DNA of 64,000 nt from assembly GCF_020531945.1 (NCBI RefSeq), contig NZ_JAJATZ010000004.1, forward strand, positions 1 to 64,000, read 5' to 3'. The stretch's first letter is position 1. Every line of letters begins with the position of its first letter. Position numbers and translations under genes: made by a program. Positions 53,607 through 62,507 of the stretch are shown piece by piece. Origin of the DNA: Loktanella gaetbuli (GTDB taxonomy: Bacteria > Pseudomonadota > Alphaproteobacteria > Rhodobacterales > Rhodobacteraceae). Under the pieces are notes generated by a model. That model searched no databases and was not told the DNA's origin. It saw only the letters and a program-made list of their open reading frames with translations.

Positions 53607-54044
53607 TCAGAGATCGATCCACAGCGTGACGGGACCGTCGTTGGTCAGGCTGACCGCCATGTCCGCGCCGAACGCGCCGGTCGCGGTGGGAATGCCCAGG
53701 GCCTGCACGGCATTGATGAAACGCAGATAGGCAGCCCGGCCCGCATCAGGGCGCGCCGCGGTTGAAAACCCGGGCCTGTTGCCGCGGCTGGTGTCGCCAG
53801 CAAGCGTGAACTGGCTGACGATCAGGGCAGACCCGCCGGTGTCCAGCAAGGACCGGTTCATCTTGCCCGCGTCATCCTTGAAAATGCGCAGTTTGGCGAT
53901 CTTGGCCGCCATCCGGGCCGGCGCATCGGGCGCGTCGCCCTCCATCGCGCAGATCAGGATCAGCAGGCCCGGACCCGTGGCCCCGATCACGTCACCGTCG
54001 ACGCGGACCGCAGCCTCGGTTACCCGTTGGATCAGTGCCCGCAT
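53607..54044 (-). CDS. dtd: D-aminoacyl-tRNA deacylase
   Basis: The 145-residue enzyme removes D-amino acids from tRNA. It starts MRALIQRVTEAAVRVDG and has SQFTLAGDTSRGNRPGFS and the cross-subunit Gly-Pro motif in NDGPVTLWIDL. The length is normal. Four bases separate it from the sugar-kinase gene upstream. Confidence 0.94.
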   Translation of the reverse strand: MRALIQRVTEAAVRVDGDVIGATGPGLLILICAMEGDAPDAPARMAAKIAKLRIFKDDAGKMNRSLLDTGGSALIVSQFTLAGDTSRGNRPGFSTAARPDAGRAAYLRFINAVQALGIPTATGAFGADMAVSLTNDGPVTLWIDL

Positions 54045-54047
54045 GGA

Positions 54048-54953
54048 TCAAAGTTCGTGCGACCAGGGCGGGTTTGCACCCGCGCGGCTGACAGTGATCG
54101 CCGCGGCCTGTGCCCCCAGCGTGGCCGCGGCCCGCAGGTCATCGGCACTGGCCTGTCGCACACCGTCCTTGGACAGCAGCCCGGCCCGGTCGAGACCGGC
54201 CAGAAATCCGGCGTTAAACGTGTCGCCCGCCCCCACGGTGTCGACCACCTCGGCGCGCTGGGCTGCAACGTCAAAGGCCCCGTAGCGTGTGTAGATCGTC
54301 ACCCCGTCGGCCCCGCGCGTCAACAAGACGACCTGCGGGCCGCCGTCAGTCAGCAGGGCGGCGGGATCGGTCTTGCCCTGCAACCATGCCAGATCCTCGT
54401 CCGAGATCTTGACGATGTCGGACATGCCCAGCATGTCGGTCAGCCGCGCACGATAGGCGGCCTCGTCGGTGATGAAACCGGGGCGGATGTTGGGGTCGAT
54501 CATGATCAGCTTTTGATCCGCGTTGCGCTGCATCAGGGTACGGTAGGCATCGCCGCAGGGTTCGACCACCAGCGAGATCCCGCCGAAAAACAGCGCATCC
54601 GCCGTCACCTGCGGCAGCACATCCGCCGTAAGCATCCGACCGGCGGTGTTTTCGTCATAGAAGGCATAGGTCGCATGGCCGTCCACCAGCCGGACAAAGG
54701 CCAGCGTGGTGGGCCGGTCACTGATGTGGCAGGGGGCCGTATCGACGCGGGATTCGTGCAGCACATTCACCAATTGCTGACCGAACAGGTCCGACGACAG
54801 ACCCGAAAAGAACTGCACCTGCGATTCCAGCCGTCCCAGCGCAATCGCGGTATTGAACACCGCACCGCCTGCATAGGGCGCGAATGCGGCCTCGCCGCCA
54901 GTGGTGTCTCGGGGCAGCATGTCGATCAGGGCTTCGCCACAACAGAGGATCAT
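54048..54953 (-). CDS. PfkB-family carbohydrate kinase (fructokinase-like)
   Basis: The 301-residue ribokinase-fold kinase starts MILCCGEALIDMLPRD and has PYAGGAVFNTAIALGRL and the ATP/anion-hole motif DTVGAGDTFNAGFLAGL. Fructokinase is the best guess because amylosucrase in the same gene run releases fructose. Other sugars are possible. Confidence 0.85.
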   Translation of the reverse strand: MILCCGEALIDMLPRDTTGGEAAFAPYAGGAVFNTAIALGRLESQVQFFSGLSSDLFGQQLVNVLHESRVDTAPCHISDRPTTLAFVRLVDGHATYAFYDENTAGRMLTADVLPQVTADALFFGGISLVVEPCGDAYRTLMQRNADQKLIMIDPNIRPGFITDEAAYRARLTDMLGMSDIVKISDEDLAWLQGKTDPAALLTDGGPQVVLLTRGADGVTIYTRYGAFDVAAQRAEVVDTVGAGDTFNAGFLAGLDRAGLLSKDGVRQASADDLRAAATLGAQAAAITVSRAGANPPWSHEL

Positions 54954-54966
54954 CGGTCGGTCCTTT

Positions 54967-56085
54967 TTAAGCGTTCATCGCGTATAGGTAGCCGACTGTT
55001 AGCGCCACCACCAGCCCGACGATCACGGCAAAGGCGATCTTCCACGCAGAGTAGGGCCGTTCGCCCTGCACCCGTCCGGTCCTGCCGTTCACGACAAACC
55101 GGTAGGACTGGCCGTTGTATTTGTAGGCCGCAACCCAGACCGGCAGCAGAATATGCTTGAACGTGACGTCCGATATCCGGGTCTGCACGTCCGCGACCTG
55201 CTGACGGTCGCCGCCGATGTCGAATTTCACGTCGCGCAGGATCATCGCATCCATATAGCTGCGCGCCTGGGCGAAACCGTCCTGCAATTCCACCTGATAG
55301 GCCTCGGCGCGAAATCCGGCCAGATAATCGGGCTGATAGGGTTCCAGCCCGGACAGATCCCACGGTTCCAGCGCATCTGTGTGGGTCTTGGGCAGTGATG
55401 TCGAGGCCAGCACCAGCACATCATCGAAAAACCGTGCGACCCGGCCCGTGGCCCGCCGCCAGCGGGTCTTGCGCACCTGAACGGTACGCATCTTGCCGTC
55501 GCGCATCACGCGTTTGCTGACAAAGTAATCGTCGCCGCGTTGCCCGATATAGTCGGACTGGGTCTGCGCATCAAAGGTCCAGTAGGGGACATAGATACCG
55601 TCCATGCGCCGGCCCTTGCGGGCGTATTCCTTTAGCCCGTTGGGGGCGAACCACAGCCCGCCTAGCCAGTCCATCATCGCCTGATGCACCTGGCTGTCAT
55701 CCACGGAAAACGGCAGAAGGCCGCGCGGCTTGATGTGGCGATGGGTGCCTGTGCCCGTGACCACGGGTGTGGCGCAGAACGGGCATTCGGTGGCGTGAAT
55801 GTCGGGGTCGAATTCGACCTGTGCCCCGCAATTGGGGCATTGCGACACGCGGGTTTCCTCGATTTCGGCCTCGGGCAATTGCGCGTTGAGCGCCGCTGCG
55901 AAATCCAGCTCGCGGACCTGCACAAAGGGGCTAGCGCTGCTACCGATCGCCTGCACGTTGCCGCAATGATCGCAGACCAGATCGCCGCTGGCGGGGTCGA
56001 ACCGCAGGTCGGACCCGCAGGCATCACAGGGAAAACGGTGTGCGGTGAGAGGCGCGGTTTCGGGGGGCATGGTGGCTCCGGTCAT
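54967..56085 (-). CDS. YdjG-like double zinc-ribbon membrane protein
   Basis: The 372-residue protein has two N-terminal zinc ribbons (CDACGSDLRFDP...CDHCG and CPNCGAQVEFDP...CPFC, residues about 20-90), a long middle domain (VPYWTFDAQTQSDYIGQRG, WRRATGRVARFFDDVLVLAS) and one C-terminal membrane span (WKIAFAVIVGLVVALTVGY). This is the layout of Bacillus YdjG, a TFIIB-ribbon protein of the PspA-associated operon. It opens the envelope-stress-like cluster, but a cytochrome b gene sits between it and the SPFH gene. Confidence 0.75.
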   Translation of the reverse strand: MTGATMPPETAPLTAHRFPCDACGSDLRFDPASGDLVCDHCGNVQAIGSSASPFVQVRELDFAAALNAQLPEAEIEETRVSQCPNCGAQVEFDPDIHATECPFCATPVVTGTGTHRHIKPRGLLPFSVDDSQVHQAMMDWLGGLWFAPNGLKEYARKGRRMDGIYVPYWTFDAQTQSDYIGQRGDDYFVSKRVMRDGKMRTVQVRKTRWRRATGRVARFFDDVLVLASTSLPKTHTDALEPWDLSGLEPYQPDYLAGFRAEAYQVELQDGFAQARSYMDAMILRDVKFDIGGDRQQVADVQTRISDVTFKHILLPVWVAAYKYNGQSYRFVVNGRTGRVQGERPYSAWKIAFAVIVGLVVALTVGYLYAMNA

Positions 56086-56130
56086 CGGGGGGCCAAGATG
56101 GCATGAATTACCGGCGTTGCCAGTGCGAAT

Positions 56131-56718
56131 TCACAGATAACGGTGCCAGCGTTTCGGGGCCATGATGCGCAGCGCGTTGTCGCGCAGCTTGACATGGCGC
56201 CAGACGTGGAACCCCGCATGCCCGACCGCGACGACCGCCAGCAGGTAGTATTCGTAGATGTGGATCTTACCGATGATCTCGTTCGCGGCCTTCATGTCGA
56301 GTGGCGGCGCGAAAGGCAGAAAACCACCGGCCTTGAGCAACCTGTCAGAGGTCAGTCCCAGCAGAAATCCGGTCAGCGCCACGCCGAACAGGCCCCAGAT
56401 CAGCGTCTTGTGCAGCCACTGGTGGATAACCTTGGCGCGCGGTGACAGCTTTGGCCCAGGTCGTCCGACCAGCCCGCGCCGCAGATAATCCGCATACCAG
56501 ACCAGCGTCAGGGTCACGAACACCAGCGCGAGCGTCGAATGCGCCTGAAAAGCAGCCGGGCCAAAGGGCACGACCACGGCCGGGGTGACGAACAGGAACC
56601 AGACGAACATCGGGATCATCGCCAGATGCGTCCATTTCACCAAGCTGCGCCGCACCGGCATGCGCGCGCGGATGCGGGCACGCCAGTCGGGCCGGGCAGG
56701 GTCAGGTGCAACACTCAT
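56131..56718 (-). CDS. Cytochrome b561-type membrane protein
   Basis: The 195-residue protein has four hydrophobic spans and conserved His at span edges (LVKWTHLAMIPMFVWFL, KVIHQWLHKTLIWGLFG, IHIYEYYLLAVVAVGHAGFHVW), as in di-haem cytochrome b/b561 proteins that pass electrons from quinol or to a partner redox protein. No partner is nearby. Its spacing to the neighbours (45 and 38 bp) fits one operon. Confidence 0.75.
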   Translation of the reverse strand: MSVAPDPARPDWRARIRARMPVRRSLVKWTHLAMIPMFVWFLFVTPAVVVPFGPAAFQAHSTLALVFVTLTLVWYADYLRRGLVGRPGPKLSPRAKVIHQWLHKTLIWGLFGVALTGFLLGLTSDRLLKAGGFLPFAPPLDMKAANEIIGKIHIYEYYLLAVVAVGHAGFHVWRHVKLRDNALRIMAPKRWHRYL

Positions 56719-56756
56719 GCCTTAGTTACGTTGTCCGTCGCGCAAAAGTTTCGCCT

Positions 56757-57869
56757 TCATGCCCCCGGTGGGGGCGGCGGCATCACGGTGAACAACTGCG
56801 CCAGTTCCGTGTCCTCGGCGGCCATCCAGCCGTCCTGGCCTTGGGTCCAGACCATGGTTTCACGGGTCAGCGCGCCTTCGGTCACCTTGCGCCCCATCGC
56901 GGCCTTGGAAAACGGACCGCTGGTCTGGCCTGCCTCTGCGATGTGCCAGACGTGTTCGACAGGCGGCGGCGGGGGCGGGGGTGCGGCGGTGGCCGCTGCA
57001 GGCTGGGGTGCTGCACCCCATGGGCCGGCCTGCATCATGTTGCCCATCTGCATCCCCAGACCGGCCCCCATGCCCATGCCCATCGCTTGCCCCGCGGCCG
57101 ATCCGGGCTGTGACATGGCCTCTGCGGCCTTCCATTTCATGTGGTCGTCCAGATTGCCCGCGATCCCGCGGCTGGTGCGTTCGTCCAGTGCCTTTTCCAC
57201 TGCGGGTGGCAGGCTGATGTTCTCGATGTACAGCTCTGGTATGGTCAAGCCGTATTGCGCCACGGTGCCGTCGATCGCCTTGGCGACCAGATCGCCCAGA
57301 TCCTTGGTGTTCGCCGCCATATCCAAAGCTGGAATGCCGCTGGACGCCAGCGCGCGGCTGACCTCCTGCACGATGATGTTGCGGATCTGGAACGTCACCT
57401 CGTCGGCGGTGAAATCGCCGTCGGTGCCCACAATCTCGCGCAGGAACAGTGCAGGGTCCGCCACCTTGATCGTATAGGTGCCGAATGCCCGCAGCCGGAT
57501 CGGCCCGAATTCCGGGTCGCGCAGCATGATCGGATTTTTCGTGCCCCACTTGAGGTCGGTAAACCGCGTGGTGTTGACGAAATAGATCTCGGACTTGAAC
57601 GGCGACCGGAACCCGTGGTCCCAGTGCTGAAGCGTCGTCATGATCGGCATGTTGTTGGTTTCAAGCATGTAGAGGCCCGGCGTGAACACATCCGCCAGCT
57701 GCCCCTCGTGCACGAACACCGCCGCTTGTCCCTCGCGGACCGTCAGCTTGGCCCCGTATTTGATCTCGTGACCCTGCCGTTCGAACCGGGACACCATCGT
57801 GTCACGGGTGTCGTCCGTCCAGTGAATGACGTCGATGAACTGACCCGAGAGAAAATCGAAAATGGACAT
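56757..57869 (-). CDS. SPFH-domain protein with C-terminal GYF_2 domain (YdjI-like)
   Basis: The 370-residue protein has an SPFH/virion-core domain (about 20-240: SRFERQGHEIKYGAKLTV, LPPAVEKALDERTSRGIAGN), a Gly/Met/Pro-rich linker (GMGMGAGLGMQMGN) and a C-terminal GYF_2 domain (VWHIAEAGQTSGPFSKAAMG, MVWTQGQDGWMAAED). Bacillus YdjI has the SPFH part and scaffolds PspA at the membrane. It has no membrane span. Confidence 0.82.
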   Translation of the reverse strand: MSIFDFLSGQFIDVIHWTDDTRDTMVSRFERQGHEIKYGAKLTVREGQAAVFVHEGQLADVFTPGLYMLETNNMPIMTTLQHWDHGFRSPFKSEIYFVNTTRFTDLKWGTKNPIMLRDPEFGPIRLRAFGTYTIKVADPALFLREIVGTDGDFTADEVTFQIRNIIVQEVSRALASSGIPALDMAANTKDLGDLVAKAIDGTVAQYGLTIPELYIENISLPPAVEKALDERTSRGIAGNLDDHMKWKAAEAMSQPGSAAGQAMGMGMGAGLGMQMGNMMQAGPWGAAPQPAAATAAPPPPPPPVEHVWHIAEAGQTSGPFSKAAMGRKVTEGALTRETMVWTQGQDGWMAAEDTELAQLFTVMPPPPPGA

Positions 57870-57880
57870 GGGCGGTCTCC

Positions 57881-58846
57881 TTAGCTGCCACCGCTGCCAG
57901 TCAATTCGGTCGCGATCTGGCGGGCGATGGGGGCGGCTTCCATAATGGACATGCCGGTGGTGAAACGGGGGTCATACAGCATTTTCAGCAGCAGCTCGTC
58001 ATGGGTCGTCAGCAGGCCGAATTCCTCGTCGTCGTTGAAAATCGACGGGCGCGCCTGCGGGCTGTCGTTGGCCAGCCCCAGACCCTGCGCCACCTCTTCG
58101 TGAACGCAGGATGTGCGCAACAGGTCTGGGTGTTCCGCGCGGATCACGGCGACGGCCTTGGCATAGCTGCTGGACCCGCCTTCGGAAAACGCGATGACGA
58201 TGCACAGCTGGTCACGCGGCAGGTTCATGATCGCACGCAGGCTGCCGGGGCCGATGCCCGGCACGATCTGACGAAGGCGATCAGCATAACCGGCACGGTC
58301 GTCCTCTGATAAAAACAGAACGTGAAAGTTCGGATCGTTTTCGGACATGCGGATCGGCACGCCACTGACCCGCGATAGCCGCGCTGCATAGGCCGCGACA
58401 CCGGTGCGGTCGCGCGCGCGCTGGGCTGCCGGCACCGACGCGCCGAATTCGACGCTCATGCGGATCGGCTGATCCCAGCGCCGCAGCTTTGACGCCGTGG
58501 CCTGCGCGCGCAGCACGTCGCCATCGGTGACATATTCGTCGTAGAGCGCGATACGGATGAAATTGCGCGCCAGCATCGTATCGGTGAACGGCGTATCCGC
58601 CCCGCCACCGTCGCCCCGCAACAACCCCTGCGCCAGCAGATCGTTCTGCAGACGCCGATAGTAGGTCGCCAGCGCCATGCTCTCGGGGCTGGCTACGGGG
58701 GCAGGGGGTGCGGGTTCCGGCACGACCGGGGTCACACGTTCGACCGGGCGCGCAACCTGATCGGGGGCGGCCGTCTCGGTCGGTGCGGTGCAGGCCGCTA
58801 GACCACCCAGCACCACCGCCGCGACCAGATTGCGCATTGGGATCAT
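57881..58846 (-). CDS. DUF2927 lipoprotein (metallopeptidase-like)
   Basis: The 321-residue protein has a lipobox (VVLGGLAACTAP). The mature part has a CVHEEVAQGLGLANDSP motif (HEExxQ...), FNDDEEFGLLTTHDELLLKM, typical of DUF2927, which looks zincin-like. It was predicted to act on or near peptidoglycan or membrane proteins. It sits 35 bp from the SPFH gene and one base from telA. Confidence 0.78.
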   Translation of the reverse strand: MIPMRNLVAAVVLGGLAACTAPTETAAPDQVARPVERVTPVVPEPAPPAPVASPESMALATYYRRLQNDLLAQGLLRGDGGGADTPFTDTMLARNFIRIALYDEYVTDGDVLRAQATASKLRRWDQPIRMSVEFGASVPAAQRARDRTGVAAYAARLSRVSGVPIRMSENDPNFHVLFLSEDDRAGYADRLRQIVPGIGPGSLRAIMNLPRDQLCIVIAFSEGGSSSYAKAVAVIRAEHPDLLRTSCVHEEVAQGLGLANDSPQARPSIFNDDEEFGLLTTHDELLLKMLYDPRFTTGMSIMEAAPIARQIATELTGSGGS

Positions 58847-60025
58847 TCAGGCCTCCGCAGCGCCGGTTGCGCGGGGACGCATGGCACTGGCCGAGGCCAG
58901 CGTGTTTTTCAGGTCGCCTTCCATCTTTTGCAGGTCTGCTTCGGCTGTGGCGCGACGGGCCTTGCCTTCGTCCGCGATCTGCAGGCTTTCCTCGATGGTG
59001 GCGATCAGGTCGGTGTTGGCCTGTTTGACAGCCTCGATATCGAATACACCGCGTTCCATTTCCGTGCGGATCACCTTGTTGGCGTCGCGCAGGTTCTTGG
59101 CATTGGCGGTCAGCAATTCATTGGTCAGGTCGTTTGCCTCGCGCACGGCCTGTGCCGCCTGCGACGACCGCTGGATCGTCACCGCCTGCGCCAGCTGCGT
59201 TTCCCACAGCGGTACCGTGTTCACGAGCGTCGAATTGATCTTGGTCACGAGGCTCTTGTCGTTTTCCTGCACCAGACGGATCGACGGCAGCGACTGCATC
59301 GTCACCTGCCGCGTCAGTTTCAGGTCATGCACCCGGCGTTCCAGATCGTCACGCGCGGCGCGCAGGTCGCGCAATTCCTGTGCGGCCATGACACCCTGTT
59401 CGTCCGGCGCGCCCTTGACGTCTGCCTCCTTGGCGGGAATTTCGTCACTGTCGATCTGTGCCAGACGGGCTTCGCCTGCGGTGATGTACAGGCCCAGCTC
59501 GTCATAAAAGGCGAGCGTTTTTTCATAGAGCTGATCGAGCGATTCGATATCCTTGAGCAGAGTCGTCTCGTGACGCAGCAAGTCCTCTGTGACGCGGTCG
59601 ATCTGGGTCTGCACGTCCTCGAACCGGGCCACGAATTTCGCCATCGGCGTCGCGCGGCCCAGCAACCGGTCCCACCAGGACTGCTTGCGGCCCACATCCA
59701 GTTCGCTGACCGAAAAACCGCGGATCGTGCTGACGATTTCACGCAAGGAATCGCCTGCAGGACCCACGTCCTTGTTGCGCACGCCGGACAGCATCGACTG
59801 GCTGATCGCCTGCAATTCGGCCTGTGCCGCCGATCCGAACGACACGATCGATCCGGTGTCGTTCAGGTCGATTTCGTCCATACGCGACCGGATCGCGTCA
59901 GAGGTCACGGGGTCCGCCTGTTCCAGCGGCACCAGCGCGCCTGCGGGTTCCGGCAGGACGACGGCCGTGACCTTTTCGATGTCCGAGGTGCGGGAGGTCG
60001 CCGCCGTGCGGGTCTTGTCTGACAT
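58847..60025 (-). CDS. telA: Toxic-anion-resistance TelA/YaaN-family protein
   Basis: The 392-residue protein is almost all helix, with long coiled coils (ETTLLKDIESLDQLYEKTLA, VHDLKLTRQVTMQSLPSIRL, NDLTNELLTANAKNLRDANK), matching TelA family positions and length. TelA/YaaN proteins are linked to tellurite, cell-envelope antibiotics and membrane stress. It has no membrane span. Its partner XpaC follows upstream, as in Bacillus xpaC-yaaN. Confidence 0.9.
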   Translation of the reverse strand: MSDKTRTAATSRTSDIEKVTAVVLPEPAGALVPLEQADPVTSDAIRSRMDEIDLNDTGSIVSFGSAAQAELQAISQSMLSGVRNKDVGPAGDSLREIVSTIRGFSVSELDVGRKQSWWDRLLGRATPMAKFVARFEDVQTQIDRVTEDLLRHETTLLKDIESLDQLYEKTLAFYDELGLYITAGEARLAQIDSDEIPAKEADVKGAPDEQGVMAAQELRDLRAARDDLERRVHDLKLTRQVTMQSLPSIRLVQENDKSLVTKINSTLVNTVPLWETQLAQAVTIQRSSQAAQAVREANDLTNELLTANAKNLRDANKVIRTEMERGVFDIEAVKQANTDLIATIEESLQIADEGKARRATAEADLQKMEGDLKNTLASASAMRPRATGAAEA

Positions 60026-60034
60026 GGTTTCTTC

Positions 60035-60889
60035 CTATCTTTCGCGCGACAGCCGGTCGCGCAGCACCTTGATCTCGATATCCATAGCATTGCGATCGTC
60101 GGCTAACAATTTCTCGGTGCGGCTGGTGAAATTCTGTTCCAGATCATCCAGCAGCGCAGTGTAATCCGCCTGCGCCGCCGGTTGCGGGCCGCGCGCGGCA
60201 AGGTCCGCGAACTGTGCCGTCGCATCACGTGCGCCCAACAAATAGACGCCCAGATACTTGCGCGCCGCCGTCAAGTCGCGCGGGTCCTGTTCGACCGCCC
60301 GGATCATGCGCCGCGCACTGGTCTGGAACGCCGCAACCCGCGCGGTCAATGTGCGGTCACGCAGACGCGCGATCTGGTTGGTCATGTCGGTCAGATAGGC
60401 CTCGGCCTCATCCACCACGCGGGCCACACGATCCTGCTGGAACGTATCGACGCCCGACAGGCGCTTGTCGCGCAGCGGATCAATGCCAAAGGCCGCCAGA
60501 TGCAGACCGGTTGCGGCGATGCCGTAGACGATGGACCCGGCCACACCCGTGTCGCCGGTCACGGCCGCAAGTCCCACACCAACCCCCGCCAAAATGGCCG
60601 CGATGATCTTGCGCGGCAGGGCGGGGCGGCGGGCGACCTCGCGTGCATCATAGGCGGCCTGCGCCCGCAGACCGTCGCGCAGCAGCCAGGCCCCCGCCGT
60701 CATCAGCCCTGCCGCGATCAGCGCTGTGACCATCACGAATGGCCCGTTGTTGAGCGAGGCAAAGACCAGTGCGATGGGCGGCGCGAACATCAGGTTCGCG
60801 CGCGCACCTACCGGATGCACCGTCACGCGGTCCACCGGGGCCGCGGTCCCGCCGCCGGGGCTGAATTTTCCGCCGAACCGCTGAGCCAT
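60035..60889 (-). CDS. XpaC-family protein (bromo-chloroindolyl phosphate hydrolysis family)
   Basis: The 284-residue protein has three to four hydrophobic spans in the first 130 residues (LMFAPPIALVFASLNNGPFV, MVTALIAAGLMTAGAWL, IIAAILAGVGVGLAAVTG) and a helical C-terminal domain (VDEAEAYLTDMTNQIARL, FQTSARRMIRAVEQDPRDLT, ARKYLGVYLLGARDAT), which is the XpaC signature. XpaC and TelA often form a pair. It overlaps the 66-residue gene by one base. Confidence 0.8.
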   Translation of the reverse strand: MAQRFGGKFSPGGGTAAPVDRVTVHPVGARANLMFAPPIALVFASLNNGPFVMVTALIAAGLMTAGAWLLRDGLRAQAAYDAREVARRPALPRKIIAAILAGVGVGLAAVTGDTGVAGSIVYGIAATGLHLAAFGIDPLRDKRLSGVDTFQQDRVARVVDEAEAYLTDMTNQIARLRDRTLTARVAAFQTSARRMIRAVEQDPRDLTAARKYLGVYLLGARDATAQFADLAARGPQPAAQADYTALLDDLEQNFTSRTEKLLADDRNAMDIEIKVLRDRLSRER

Positions 60890-61089
60890 CAGGCGGCACC
60901 CAGCCAGCCGGTGCTGACCCCCAGCATCAGCAAAAACAGCAGAACAAAGGAAATCAGGCGAAATGGTTTCGGCATCGGGGACTCCGACGTGAGGGGATCA
61001 CTGGTCATGGCGCGCACTGCCGACGCCACGGTCCCCACGGCAAAGGCCGCGCCCGCAATCAGCAGCAAAATGAGGACAATACGCAGCAT
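60889..61089 (-). CDS. Small membrane protein at head of telA cluster
   Basis: The 66-residue protein has two hydrophobic spans (LRIVLILLLIAGAAFAVGTV and LISFVLLFLLMLGVSTGW) with a short charged middle. I do not recognise the family. It overlaps the xpaC-like start (ATGA-like arrangement), so it is coexpressed with it and may be a membrane adaptor. Confidence 0.6.
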   Translation of the reverse strand: MLRIVLILLLIAGAAFAVGTVASAVRAMTSDPLTSESPMPKPFRLISFVLLFLLMLGVSTGWLGAA

Positions 61090-61164
61090 CAGCGACCGGT
61101 CCGGTTAGGGTCATAGGACACTTAGGTAGTGATGGGTCGCCCGATTTGCGAGGATTTTTGCACC

Positions 61165-61995
61165 CTATCTGCGCTTTGGGGCACCGCGCTGCGGTCTTGG
61201 ACCCTCGCTACCGGGTTTGCGTGGCCGTTGCACCGGTTTGCGCGCGCGGGTCGCGGGTTCGGGGGCGGCCATACCCAGCTGGTCGCGCAGCACGCGCCCC
61301 TTGACTTCTTCGACAGCACCGGCGGCCAGATTGCCCAGTTGGAACGGACCATAGCTCACACGGATCAGCCGGTTCACGATGGTGCCCACGGCCTCCATCG
61401 CGCGGCGGATCTCGCGGTTCTTGCCTTCGCGGATGCTGATCGTCAGCCAGGCGTTTGCGCCCTGCTGGCGGTCGAATGTCACGATCATCGGCTGATAGTT
61501 GACGCCTTCGACGGTGATGCCCGCACGCAATTCGTCCAGTTTCGCCTCTGACACCGACCCCTTGATGCGCACGCGGTAGCGGCGCAGCCAGCCGGTGCTG
61601 GGCAGTTCCAGCCGGCGCTTGATGCCGCCGTCGTTGGTCAGCAGCAGCAGGCCTTCGGAATTGATGTCCAGACGGCCCACGCTCATGACGCGCGGCAGGT
61701 CTTCTGGCAGTTTGTCGAACACCGTTTCCCGGCCCTGATCGTCGCTCGCCGTGGTCACAAGGCCTGCGGGCTTGTGATACAGCCACAGGCGCGGGGCTTC
61801 GGGCTTGCCCACGGGTTTGCCGTCGACCACGATGCGGTCGCGGTCGGTCACGTTCAGCGCGGGGCTGGTGATCGTCTTGCCGTTGACGCTGACGCGCCCG
61901 GCTTCGATCATGCGTTCGGCCTCGCGGCGCGACGCCACGCCGCTGCGCGAAAGGACCTTGGCGATGCGGTCGCCGTCTGGAGTGTTCTCTGTCAT
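61165..61995 (-). CDS. RluB-type 23S rRNA pseudouridine synthase
   Basis: The 276-residue enzyme has an N-terminal S4 domain (AKVLSRSGVASRREAERMIE AGRV) and the catalytic core with the Asp in SVGRLDINSEGLLLLTNDG, then IREGKNREIRRAMEAVG. The C-terminal 45 residues are a basic Arg/Pro/Lys tail. It makes pseudouridine in 23S rRNA (RluB or RluE/F type; I cannot tell which). It is divergent from tadA. Confidence 0.9.
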   Translation of the reverse strand: MTENTPDGDRIAKVLSRSGVASRREAERMIEAGRVSVNGKTITSPALNVTDRDRIVVDGKPVGKPEAPRLWLYHKPAGLVTTASDDQGRETVFDKLPEDLPRVMSVGRLDINSEGLLLLTNDGGIKRRLELPSTGWLRRYRVRIKGSVSEAKLDELRAGITVEGVNYQPMIVTFDRQQGANAWLTISIREGKNREIRRAMEAVGTIVNRLIRVSYGPFQLGNLAAGAVEEVKGRVLRDQLGMAAPEPATRARKPVQRPRKPGSEGPRPQRGAPKRR

Positions 61996-62059
61996 CCCTC
62001 CGCGTTATCCTGAATCCGTGGGGCTTGCCAGAGTGTCCCACCTGCGGGCATGACGGGGC

Positions 62060-62506
62060 ATGACATTTCGCAGCTACATGGACCTGGCACTGGCACAGGC
62101 CCGCGCCGCGGCCGACCGGGACGAAGTGCCGGTGGGTGCCGTGATCGTGGGGCCGGACGGCGTGCTGGCGCAGGCCGGAAACCGCACGCGGGAACTGAAC
62201 GACCCCACCGCCCACGCCGAGGTGCTGGCGATCCGGGCCGCCTGTGCGGCCTTGGGGCAGGAACGGCTGACCGGTTGCGATCTGTATGTGACGCTGGAAC
62301 CATGCCCGATGTGCGCCGCCGCGATCAGCAGCGCGCGATTGGCGCGCCTTTATTACGGGGCGTCTGATCCGAAATCGGGGGGGGTCGCCCAAGGGCCGCG
62401 GGTGTTCAGCCACCCGCAATGCCACCACGCGCCACAGGTCTATGACGGCATTGCGGCGCAACAATCCGAAGACCTGCTGCGCCGCTTTTTTGCGTCGAAA
62501 CGCTAG
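62060..62506 (+). CDS. tadA: tRNA adenosine(34) deaminase
   Basis: The 148-residue zinc deaminase turns A34 into inosine in tRNA-Arg. It has TAHAEVLAIRAAC (zinc His and catalytic Glu) and LEPCPMCAAAIS (two zinc Cys). The length is normal. The ribosome site is weak (GGGG before ATG). It is convergent with the LysM gene, one base apart. Confidence 0.94.
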   Translation: MTFRSYMDLALAQARAAADRDEVPVGAVIVGPDGVLAQAGNRTRELNDPTAHAEVLAIRAACAALGQERLTGCDLYVTLEPCPMCAAAISSARLARLYYGASDPKSGGVAQGPRVFSHPQCHHAPQVYDGIAAQQSEDLLRRFFASKR

Positions 62507-62507
62507 T

